Assembly: GCA_027577415.1 (NCBI GenBank)
Contig: JANBQS010000363.1
Location: 1-19,990, forward strand
Length of the DNA: 19,990 bases
Source of the DNA: Coemansia sp. RSA 922
Taxonomy: Eukaryota; Kickxellomycota; Kickxellomycetes; Kickxellales; Kickxellaceae
Direction of reading: 5' to 3'
In this document: positions 8,291-15,474 of the stretch, one piece after another
Numbering within the stretch: the first letter of the stretch is position 1
Layout of the letters: each line of letters opens with the position of its first letter
Notes under the pieces: model-generated
What the model saw: the letters and a program-made list of their open reading frames with translations, nothing else
The model's database searches: none
Told to the model about the DNA's origin: nothing
Made by a program: the position numbers and the translations under genes

Positions 8291-8614
8291 TTATCTCGAG
8301 TCCTCAATAGTTTTGATTAGCCGATCGGCCCACTTCGAAGCCTCTGGACCATTGGGGTTTTCCAATGAGTTATAGCTTTGTAGCTCCGAGCAGATCGGCT
8401 TATATCCAGTACCTAATTTGATTAGATCAATTGTTAGACGCAGCTTGGCTGCGGGCTTGCCTGTGTCCTTGGAGCTTTTCTCTACTTTGTCTCCTAATTT
8501 ACCCCTTTTCTTATTTATTTGTCGTTGTCTGCTCGTCAATTTATCTTTACAGTATACCGCAATTATGGCCGACTCGACCGAACAACCAGCACAGCGCAAA
8601 CGGCAATTTCGCAT
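8291..8614 (-). CDS. Possible antisense ORF overlapping the RAD10 start
   Basis: A 107-residue frame from ATG 8614 (an earlier ATG at 8683 also exists) ending seven bases from the F-box gene stop on the other strand. Its last 60 residues have ordinary protein-like composition and codons (SELQSYNSLENPNGPEASKW, then ADRLIKTIEDSR), although on the plus strand this is only the RAD10 promoter and leader. The first third overlaps and mirrors the RAD10 N-terminus, so it is suspect. I do not recognise a family. It may be a small real gene, one with an unseen 5' exon, or chance. Confidence 0.25.
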   Translation of the reverse strand: MRNCRLRCAGCSVESAIIAVYCKDKLTSRQRQINKKRGKLGDKVEKSSKDTGKPAAKLRLTIDLIKLGTGYKPICSELQSYNSLENPNGPEASKWADRLIKTIEDSR

Positions 8615-9491
8615 TCCAACGGTCGAGGATATTGAAAAGAGTCGCAAGGACGCCGAAAAGAGGCTAGCACCAGTAGAGAGCATGCGCGATGCGTTGTCCT
8701 TTGATTTGTCGTCCTCTACTTTGCAGCCCTCTGCTAAGGCTAATACTCCTGCAACAAACGGAGCCGTGCCGTTGACAGCACCGCCAATCGAGGCACAGAC
8801 TAGTCACAGCCAGCCAGTCACTATTGCCGGTAGCCGAGCTCCGCTGATAGCTAGTCCAGCTGGAGGCGGGAGCGGGCGAGGGAGCGGCCAAATAGTCCTA
8901 GTAAACGAGTTACAGCGCGGCAACCCTGTACTAGAGTGTGTACGAAACGTGCGGTGGAGCTACAGCAAAGACATTATACCCGATTATGTCGTTGGACGCA
9001 CATCGTGCGTTTTGTACTTGAGTGTCAAGTACCACCGATTACACCCTGAGTATATTAGCAAGCGCATAGATGGGCTGGGAAAGAACTACCGGTTGCGCGT
9101 CTTGCTCATACATGTTGACACGGACGATTGCAAGATTCCGCTGCGCGAGATAAACCGCATAGCCGTTGTGGGAGAAATGACTATACTTCTGGCATGGTCT
9201 TTGGACGAAGCTGGAAGATATATAGAGACACTAAAGGCGTTTGAGCATCGCCAGCCTGACATTATCAGAGAGCGAGTAGAAGACACGTATATGGCTAGGT
9301 TGGCCAATTCTCTTACCAGTATCAAATCGGTAAACAAAACCGACGTGCTTACTCTCTCGTCCAACTTTGGCTCGTTTGAAGGCGTGGCCAAGGCTACCAG
9401 TGACGAGCTAAGCTTGTGCCCGGGAGTTGGCGACCTGAAGGCGCAGCGCATCTTTAAGGCATTCCACGAACCGTTTATTCCAGAGAAATAG
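8565..9491 (+). CDS. rad10: RAD10/ERCC1 structure-specific endonuclease subunit
   Basis: A 308-residue protein, non-catalytic partner of the XPF/RAD1 nuclease. The heterodimer cuts 5' of lesions in nucleotide excision repair and trims flaps in single-strand annealing and crosslink repair in the nucleus. Residues 1-108 are a polar, disordered N-terminus. Residues of about 109-230 are the ERCC1 central domain (LVNELQRGNPVLECVRNVRW at 112-131, then DYVVGRTSCVLYLSVKYH and LLIHVDTDD). Residues of about 245-302 hold the helix-hairpin-helix pair that binds XPF and DNA (LTSIKSVNKTDVLTLSSNFG, LSLCPGVGDLKAQRIFKAF). The start is the first in-frame ATG; upstream open codons lack an ATG. The leader ends in a polypyrimidine tract and CAG, 12 bases before the ATG, which could be a splice acceptor. 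Length matches the family. Confidence 0.95.
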   Translation: MADSTEQPAQRKRQFRIPTVEDIEKSRKDAEKRLAPVESMRDALSFDLSSSTLQPSAKANTPATNGAVPLTAPPIEAQTSHSQPVTIAGSRAPLIASPAGGGSGRGSGQIVLVNELQRGNPVLECVRNVRWSYSKDIIPDYVVGRTSCVLYLSVKYHRLHPEYISKRIDGLGKNYRLRVLLIHVDTDDCKIPLREINRIAVVGEMTILLAWSLDEAGRYIETLKAFEHRQPDIIRERVEDTYMARLANSLTSIKSVNKTDVLTLSSNFGSFEGVAKATSDELSLCPGVGDLKAQRIFKAFHEPFIPEK

Positions 9492-9652
9492 TAAATAGAC
9501 TTTTTTGGACTTGGTTTGTCGAAAGCAGTTGCGCGTCCATAACTCGCATGCAGGGGGGATCGGCATTGTCCAGAGCAAAGTACGCCAGAAACCACGTAAA
9601 ACATAAAAATATACACTGTAAAATATATCTATTCACTACAACCTTGACAAGT

Positions 9653-10135
9653 ATGACTATTGCTACGACCAGCGCGCGCGACCAAATTAACCTAAAAAGC
9701 GACAGTGAAACGCCGGTCATCGATTGTCTGCATCTATTGCCCTGTGCCGTAAAGTACTCTGGCCCAGCCAACACCAGTACATATTTTCTGCCACAGCAGC
9801 AGGCCGATTTAACGTATGAAGCCTCGTTCAGAGGTCGTCAGCTGCATGGACGGAAAGTACGCTTGCCTGAGAATTACACTGGTCATATCGTTGTCGATTC
9901 GGTAGCCTCAAACGAAGCAAGCGACTCTGCGTTCGAATCGGAGACACCCGATATTCCAGCTGCCGAGCAGCGCGTGATATTGTCGGCTGGTCAGTTTGAT
10001 TCGCTTACTGTCTGGGAGCATGACCGAGTGCCGGCCGAAGATGATGATGAGTTTATTACTTCACTCGAATGGGTCACTGTAGCGGCCAGCATCCATGCTG
10101 ACTGCGCAGACAGTTGCGACGAGATATCTGCGTAG
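9653..10135 (+). CDS. rnh203: Ribonuclease H2 subunit C
   Basis: A 160-residue accessory subunit of the trimeric RNase H2, which removes ribonucleotides and RNA-DNA hybrids from nuclear DNA. It has the full family pattern: LHLLPCAVKYSGPA (26-39), YF.P (44-47), EASFRGRQLHGRKVRLPENY (56-75), and a C-terminal block with FDSLTVWEHDRVPAEDDDEF (115-134) and LEWVTVAASIH. I chose the ATG at 9653, which gives the usual distance to the LHLLPC motif. An in-frame ATG at 9548 would add 35 basic, unrelated residues and lies only 57 bases after the RAD10 stop. The yeast counterpart is Rnh203. The gene follows RAD10 in the same direction with a 161-base gap, which must hold its promoter. Confidence 0.93.
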   Translation: MTIATTSARDQINLKSDSETPVIDCLHLLPCAVKYSGPANTSTYFLPQQQADLTYEASFRGRQLHGRKVRLPENYTGHIVVDSVASNEASDSAFESETPDIPAAEQRVILSAGQFDSLTVWEHDRVPAEDDDEFITSLEWVTVAASIHADCADSCDEISA

Positions 10136-10228
10136 ATAGACAATTTTTTTCACTACTTGTTTGAACATGTGGTATGCGAATTGTAAAATGGGGGAAAGAG
10201 ACATGCGACCTTGGACAATGTGGCTGTG

Positions 10229-10237
10229 TATATAAGG
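10229..10237 (+). promoter_or_regulatory. TATA box without a coding gene behind it
   Basis: TATATAAGG. The first downstream ATG (10292) opens only 13 codons (MTRVASVGVLAYI). It may drive a non-coding transcript or a short-peptide mRNA. Confidence 0.4.
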
Positions 10238-10465
10238 GCATGCGACATTTGCTTGACCCGGATCAGCAGACTGCTAGCCATTGTCGCCAATATGACGCGT
10301 GTTGCTAGTGTCGGTGTATTAGCGTACATTTAATTAATATACATGATAGACAATGGCTGTGTCATTTATTGTGGCCTCGACTCTGGTGACTATCAAGTGA
10401 AGCAATAGTCGTCAGTAGGCATGTGCAAAAATTAGCACTTGTCGCCATTCCGATAGAATGTGGAC

Positions 10466-10473
10466 TATAAAAA
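10466..10473 (+). promoter_or_regulatory. Second TATA box, possible distal promoter of the first GH5 gene
   Basis: CTATAAAAATAG, a strong TATA element 237 bases after the previous one. About 135 bases downstream is AAAG|GTAAGA (donor at 10606), a consensus 5' splice site. The promoter could therefore belong to a spliced leader that joins the first GH5 gene at 11372, or to a separate non-coding RNA. Confidence 0.4.
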
Positions 10474-11237
10474 TAGCCAGCCGCCAGTTCGGGTGCTGAT
10501 AATGCCGCATACGAGTTCTGTTGCATTTTTTTGCTCACTAACGTAATAGTCTATATTTCAACTAAACCTCAGCAAGAGTACACCATTTGCACCATTTAAC
10601 TAAAGGTAAGAACCTTCCGTGTCATCACCAGTGGCCGCACAAATATTGTCATCAGTCGTTGTGTATCTTATGCTCAGGGCGACCCTTTCTCCCCTTCCCG
10701 GTTTCTATGTATGCGGCCCTATTTAGCACATTTACGGCATGGATATGTCTTTATGCTAGAAAGCAACGTCACTACTATTTTATGCATACTTTTATTTAAG
10801 CCAACGCCGTGCATTTGGGCGCAAAGAGGGTAACCTTGTCGAGAAGCGCCAAAAATGACCATGCAAGGCGCAAAACAGTAGTAGTGCACAACTTGAATTT
10901 TTTTTTACCCTTGCCAATTCTCGCTATTCTTGTCTCCCCCAATTATCTGCGCGCACTGGCTATACGTAGAAAGAGTTGACTGTGGCCATTTACTTGCACG
11001 GAAAAATGCATGCATGGCTACATTGGGTTTCCCCGCCTGTGGCTGCATTATCAGCATGGCGCTGCCAGATCTCTCTGTCAAACATCCCTTCTTGTCAATG
11101 CAACCCCGCGTATACTAGCAGAATATTATATGCGGCTTTTTTTGTATCGCTTCCTTTACTCGAAAGAGTGCAAAAAAATGCAAGCACCCTTAAAGATATT
11201 GTGCGTAATGCATGTTTTAATATGACAACTTGCATGG

Positions 11238-11248
11238 CCCCACCCCGC
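11238..11248 (+). promoter_or_regulatory. Two CreA/Mig1-like sites
   Basis: CCCCAC (11238-11243) and CCCCGC (11243-11248) share one base and match the reverse complement of the SYGGRG consensus for carbon-catabolite repressors of the Mig1/CreA type. They lie about 135 bases before the first GH5 start. Such short motifs occur by chance, so this is only suggestive. Confidence 0.25.
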
Positions 11249-11382
11249 CATATATTTTTTCCCCTTTTTCTCCACATCGTTTGCTTGTTCCATTTGCTAT
11301 TCTATTTCCATGCTTTTTCCTCTCTCAAATATCGGTGCTATTATTGTTCTTATTGGCAAGTCCTTGTTCAGTATAGGTATTC

Positions 11383-12696
11383 ATGAGAGCTTTGGCCAGG
11401 CTTAGCGCCGTAGTGGCCGTGGTGTTTGTCACATTCGCTGGCAGTTCGCCGTCCGATCTTTCGCGGCGGTTTGGCTATGGCAAAGATATAATCCGAGGTG
11501 TAAACCTCGGCGGATTGTTCGTGCTAGAACCGTGGATCAAGCCCTCGTTATTTAAGCAATGGGAAGGGGACAACCCACAGGTAGTCGACGAATGGACATA
11601 TTGCGCAGCGCTCGGGAAAAATGAATGTACTTCACGACTAAAGCAGCACTGGAGCACGTGGGTTACCGAGTCGGATATTGCTACACTAGCGAAACTAGGA
11701 CTAAACTATTTGAGAATTCCAATCGGGTATTGGGCGTTTACAGTCAAGGATGACGAGCCATACGTTCAGGGACAGATACCGTACTTGAAGAAAGTGTTAG
11801 ACTGGATGCGCAAGTACAACCTATACGCTGTGCTCGATTTGCATGGTGTTCCGGGTTCGCAAAATGGATTCGATAATTCTGGGAGAAGGGGTGAAGTCAG
11901 GTGGCAGCAGACACAGGAGAACATTGATCGGTCGATCCAAGCATTGGTTGGCTTGGCGAAAATTGCCGCAGAATACCCTAACGTCGTCGATGCTATCGAG
12001 CTAGTCAACGAGCCAGCCAGCTGGGCACTCTCTAGACAAGGCATTCTCGACTATTATAAGCGCGCCTACTCGGCAGTCCGCGACGTTGCGCCCAGTGTTA
12101 CTATAGTTATCCACGACGCGTTCTTCTCGCCGAGTGATTGGCCCCAGTTTAACGTACCAGGATGGTCGAACGTTATTCTGGACACTCATACATACCATGT
12201 GTTTGTCAAGGACCGCCTGATGCTATCTCGAGACGATCACCTAAAGGCCACTTGCCAGGATGCGAGCAACGTACGCAACTTCAATACACAACTATGGACA
12301 ATCACTGGCGAGTGGTCGCTAGCCACCACCGACTGTGCTAGGTGGCTGAATGGATTTGGAAAGGGCGCGCGATGGGACGGGTCTCTGCCCTGGGAGTTGA
12401 ATGGTCCAGTGTATCAGGGAGCTACGTGCGCTGGACAGAATTCGATTAGTGCCTGGGATGCACCTACAAGAGTCTTTTTTAGACAATTCGCCGAGGCGCA
12501 GATGGACGCATACGAGGCGGGCAGCGGGTGGTTCTTTTGGAACTTTAAGACCGAAGAGGCTGACGATTGGAACTATATCAAGCTGGCACAGAATGGGCTG
12601 ATCCCCAACCCGCCAACAGACCGCCATTATTCTCGGTACTCGCTGGACAATCCTCATGGGAGAATCAAGCTGAACTCGCCGTGGTGCCACGAGTAG
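11383..12696 (+). CDS. Exo-beta-1,3-glucanase, GH5 subfamily 9, paralog 1
   Basis: A 437-residue secreted enzyme of the yeast Exg1 type, removing glucose from the ends of beta-1,3-glucan chains in the wall or outside the cell. The signal peptide is at residues 1 to about 21. Family motifs appear in order: RGVNLGGLFVLEPWIKPSLF (38-57), LRIPIGYWAF (110-119), LDLHGVPGSQNGFDNSG (151-167), the acid/base Glu210 in ELVNEP, DTHTYHVF (267-274), the nucleophile Glu310 in TGEWSLATTDCARWLNG, and WFFWNFKTE (383-391). Cysteines at 74, 82, 291, 318, 349 and 435 fit the disulfide pattern of the family. The C-terminus carries about 20 extra residues (RHYSRYSLDNPHGRIKLNSP) compared with paralog 2. It is intact and is the first of three tandem copies. 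Confidence 0.94.
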   Translation: MRALARLSAVVAVVFVTFAGSSPSDLSRRFGYGKDIIRGVNLGGLFVLEPWIKPSLFKQWEGDNPQVVDEWTYCAALGKNECTSRLKQHWSTWVTESDIATLAKLGLNYLRIPIGYWAFTVKDDEPYVQGQIPYLKKVLDWMRKYNLYAVLDLHGVPGSQNGFDNSGRRGEVRWQQTQENIDRSIQALVGLAKIAAEYPNVVDAIELVNEPASWALSRQGILDYYKRAYSAVRDVAPSVTIVIHDAFFSPSDWPQFNVPGWSNVILDTHTYHVFVKDRLMLSRDDHLKATCQDASNVRNFNTQLWTITGEWSLATTDCARWLNGFGKGARWDGSLPWELNGPVYQGATCAGQNSISAWDAPTRVFFRQFAEAQMDAYEAGSGWFFWNFKTEEADDWNYIKLAQNGLIPNPPTDRHYSRYSLDNPHGRIKLNSPWCHE

Positions 12697-13597
12697 CGAG
12701 GGCGAAACTCCACATGGCCATTATTAATTCCTTTGTTGTAACTTTTCCCTACTAATGCTGACTTTTCTGTACTCAAAAAGAGGCGCTAAATGAGCGAGGC
12801 TTAGTAGCCGACACAGGCTGAATGATGATCTACCGCCCCTTGTGGCTGGCTGTTCTATTTTGGCAACACAGGGCATTGTCGAGGTTTTCGGGTTTATGAT
12901 AGTCGATTGGCTGACGAAAGGCACATATCAAGTCGCGTATCCACTTTTATCGACTTTCGAAGCAACGTTTTTGTAATATCACTTGGCCATATGCTGGCAA
13001 AAGACAAGGGATGTTGGGATATTGCTTGTGGATATCAAGGCCAATCCCTGGGCTACAAGTCGATCGACAAACGTTGCTGTATTGCTGATATCATCCACCC
13101 CTCCATTTCGACATGCATGTCCCCATTTTTTGGCAATGTTTACACTTGGTCCTGATCACTGCCCTCCACTTTTCCGCAATGTTCTACTAGTTTGTACTGG
13201 TTTGTTTGTACGTTTACTGCCTCTACAAGGATTACGATCACCTAGCGGCTTGTTTTCATATCTGACTGCCCGTGATTCGGGGGAGCAGGGGGATGCACAT
13301 TTACCAAGCGAATAGATGTGGCAAGCGAAAAACAAGCACCAACCAAGCAGTGATAATGCCATTGTGCTTGGGCCTACTGACATGAAACGAACCGGGACCA
13401 GTGAATTATGCTCCACAGCCACTTTTAACGCGTGTTTCTTTCAAGCCGCAGCAGCATAGATATTAAACACACTCGCTATTCCCTCTTTTTTCACTTTCCT
13501 GTCTATCAACCACCAGTTTCTGTTGTATCTTCCTTCTATTCATAACACTGATATTCTCTTTCTAATTTTTAATATTCTTTCTATATTCCTTCACAGG
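12697..13597. other. Intergenic region between GH5 paralogs 1 and 2
   Basis: There is no gene here that I can support; the open frames on both strands are short and of poor composition. The right end is the paralog 2 promoter, with TATTAAAC at 13461-13468 and then a long pyrimidine-rich leader. I saw no repeat shared with the gap after paralog 2, so the duplication is not recent. Confidence 0.5.
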
Positions 13598-14860
13598 ATG
13601 CATTTCAGACCCTTGCTTGCTACCCTGCTCGCAGCCGTTGTTAGTTTGCCAAAAGATGTTGCAGACGCGGCTACAGTTCATGAACCCAGGCGACATCCTG
13701 TCGACGTAGTCCGGGGCGTCAATCTAGGCGGCCTATTCGTGCTAGAGCCATGGATTACTCCATCGCTTTTCAGCGAGTGGGAGCTCACGCCACAGTCTCC
13801 CGTAGTCGACGAATGGAGCTATTGCACAGTACTGGGAAAGACAGAGTGCATGCGCCGCCTGAATTCTCATTGGGAGAGCTGGGTACAAGAATCCGATATC
13901 AGTACGCTGGCCAGTATGCACATCAACACATTGCGAATCCCTATCGGATACTGGGCACTGGCTCCAGACTTGTCAGAGCCCTATGTCCAGGGCCAAATCC
14001 CGTACTTGAGGCGAATTCTAGACTGGGCGGCCGCCTATAACTTGCGTGTAATTCTGGACTTGCACGGCGTTCCTGGATCACAAAACGGGTTCGACAACTC
14101 TGGTCAGCGTGGTGAGATTAGTTGGGCTAAGCGCCCAAGCGATATTCGACAATCGCTTGATTCTCTGGCAGTGCTTGCCAGGATAGCTAACGAGCACCGG
14201 TCGGTCGCTGCTATTCAAGCTGTCAATGAGCCAGCCAATTGGGGTGTACCCAAGGGAGTAATAACTCAATACTACTTGCAGGCATACCAGTTGGTCAAAT
14301 CGATAGCCCCGCGTATCACATTGGTCTTCCATGACGCGTTTTTGCCGGTAAGCGAGTGGAGCGAACTAGTGCCGGCAAACATGACTGGGTCGTACCTGGA
14401 TACTCACATCTACCACGTATTCTCCGAGGACTCGCTAAGGCTCTCTTACGATTCGCACTTGTCAAAGGCATGCACTGATGGCGAAAAGCTCAAACAGTTT
14501 AATACTCGGTCGCCTACGATCTGCGGCGAGTTCAGCCTCGCGACCACTGACTGCGCGAGATGGCTGAACGGCTTCCAGCGCGGCGCTCGATGGGATGGCA
14601 CGTATCTTACTACCAAGTCAGTTTTGCCGGGTAGTACATGTGCGGGGCAGGAGGACTTAAGCACTTGGAATGTGGAAAGACGAATGTTTATGCGCAATTT
14701 TGCTATGGCACAAATTCAAGCTTACGAAAAGGCTAATGGCTGGATCTTTTGGAACTTCAAGACCGAAAACGCCGACTCGTGGAACTATATCAAGTTGGCT
14801 CAGGCTGGAATTATCCCTAATCCGCCTGCCGGATCTGCCTTTGACATATGTCCGGCTTAG
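13598..14860 (+). CDS. Exo-beta-1,3-glucanase, GH5 subfamily 9, paralog 2
   Basis: A 420-residue secreted glucan 1,3-beta-glucosidase of the Exg1 family. The start is the first in-frame ATG (13598); upstream open codons have none. The signal peptide is at about 1-25. Motifs: RGVNLGGLFVLEPWITPSLF (39-58), LRIPIGYWA (112-120), LDLHGVPGSQNGFDNSG (153-169), acid/base Glu211 in AVNEP, DTHIYHVF (268-275), nucleophile Glu311, WIFWNFKTE (382-390). The nucleophile context is GEFS where the other two copies and the family norm have GEWS. The Cys-rich loop TTDCARWLNG...GSTCAGQ is kept. It ends shortly after the family terminal motif (IIPNPP...C). It is close to paralog 1 along its whole length. A CAG immediately before the ATG could be a splice acceptor. 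Confidence 0.94.
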   Translation: MHFRPLLATLLAAVVSLPKDVADAATVHEPRRHPVDVVRGVNLGGLFVLEPWITPSLFSEWELTPQSPVVDEWSYCTVLGKTECMRRLNSHWESWVQESDISTLASMHINTLRIPIGYWALAPDLSEPYVQGQIPYLRRILDWAAAYNLRVILDLHGVPGSQNGFDNSGQRGEISWAKRPSDIRQSLDSLAVLARIANEHRSVAAIQAVNEPANWGVPKGVITQYYLQAYQLVKSIAPRITLVFHDAFLPVSEWSELVPANMTGSYLDTHIYHVFSEDSLRLSYDSHLSKACTDGEKLKQFNTRSPTICGEFSLATTDCARWLNGFQRGARWDGTYLTTKSVLPGSTCAGQEDLSTWNVERRMFMRNFAMAQIQAYEKANGWIFWNFKTENADSWNYIKLAQAGIIPNPPAGSAFDICPA

Positions 14861-15474
14861 CCAGTGTTCTGAAGTAATAAACTCACCCATACGACAACAG
14901 CAATCACTTGCTGAGTAGTATTCATATACCCCCGCACATATATCGTATTGGAAGGGGGAAGAGGACCAAGGTCTACTGTGCAAAATGTCTTAGGCTCGCA
15001 CGCATCCTTTTTTCGTAGTTAGTACTTGCTACTGTCACCCCTCCTCTGTGGACTTGCTTTGCAGTATATCTAAAAAGCAGAATATCCGAATATCACAAGT
15101 GGTGCGGGGGTACACCAGAAACCTGTCGCAAGAGCTGAGTCGAAAAAGTCTGACGACTCTAGCACCGAGTGAGGGGGTATATTTTCCTTCTGGAACAAAA
15201 AGGGGTGCGCTTGGTTTCAAGCAGATGTATTAGCACTCATGTGAGTATTTCCTTCGTAATAGTTGACGTAGTCGTTTAAACCAAATTACTGACCATTTGA
15301 GCGGTTTGCTACTACGCCAAGAATTCAACATACGAGGGTGAGAAAGTCAATAGTCGTATCCTTTTTATCTGAGTATCCTTATTTTGTACATTTTTTATTC
15401 ACTCTAGTCGATAGTTTTGACCAATATTTTGTTGTACTCACAGTTTGTGTCGTCGTAGGTTTTATTTATTGCTG
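14861..15474. other. Intergenic region between GH5 paralogs 2 and 3
   Basis: About 610 bases with no supportable gene; the ORFs seen on both strands near 15035-15233 are short mirror images of each other. No clear TATA box is visible for paralog 3, only a T-rich stretch at about 15360-15405 that may be its core promoter. Confidence 0.45.

Larger units (their letters stand above)
10136..11382. other. Long intergenic region with orphan promoters
   Basis: This gap of about 1.25 kb holds no convincing ORF; its open frames start with TTG or are low-quality. It contains two TATA boxes on the plus strand (10229-10237 and 10466-10473), a consensus 5' splice site AAAG|GTAAGA at 10606, adjoining CCCCAC and CCCCGC sites (11238-11248), and a pyrimidine-rich acceptor-like site ending at CAG 11371 just before the first GH5 gene. 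Confidence 0.55.

Noticed and set aside
9548..9652. Upstream ATG adding 35 residues to RNase H2C
   Set aside because: The added part is basic and unlike the family. The ATG at 9653 gives the usual short N-terminus.
10587..10799. 70-codon ORF in the 10-11 kb gap
   Set aside because: It starts with TTG, has unlikely composition and shows no supporting signal.
15445..15474. Ten extra N-terminal codons for GH5 paralog 3
   Set aside because: They begin with TTG; the first ATG is 15475 and gives a clean signal peptide. The extensions of RAD10 (8418) and GH5 paralog 2 (13523) were discarded for the same reason.
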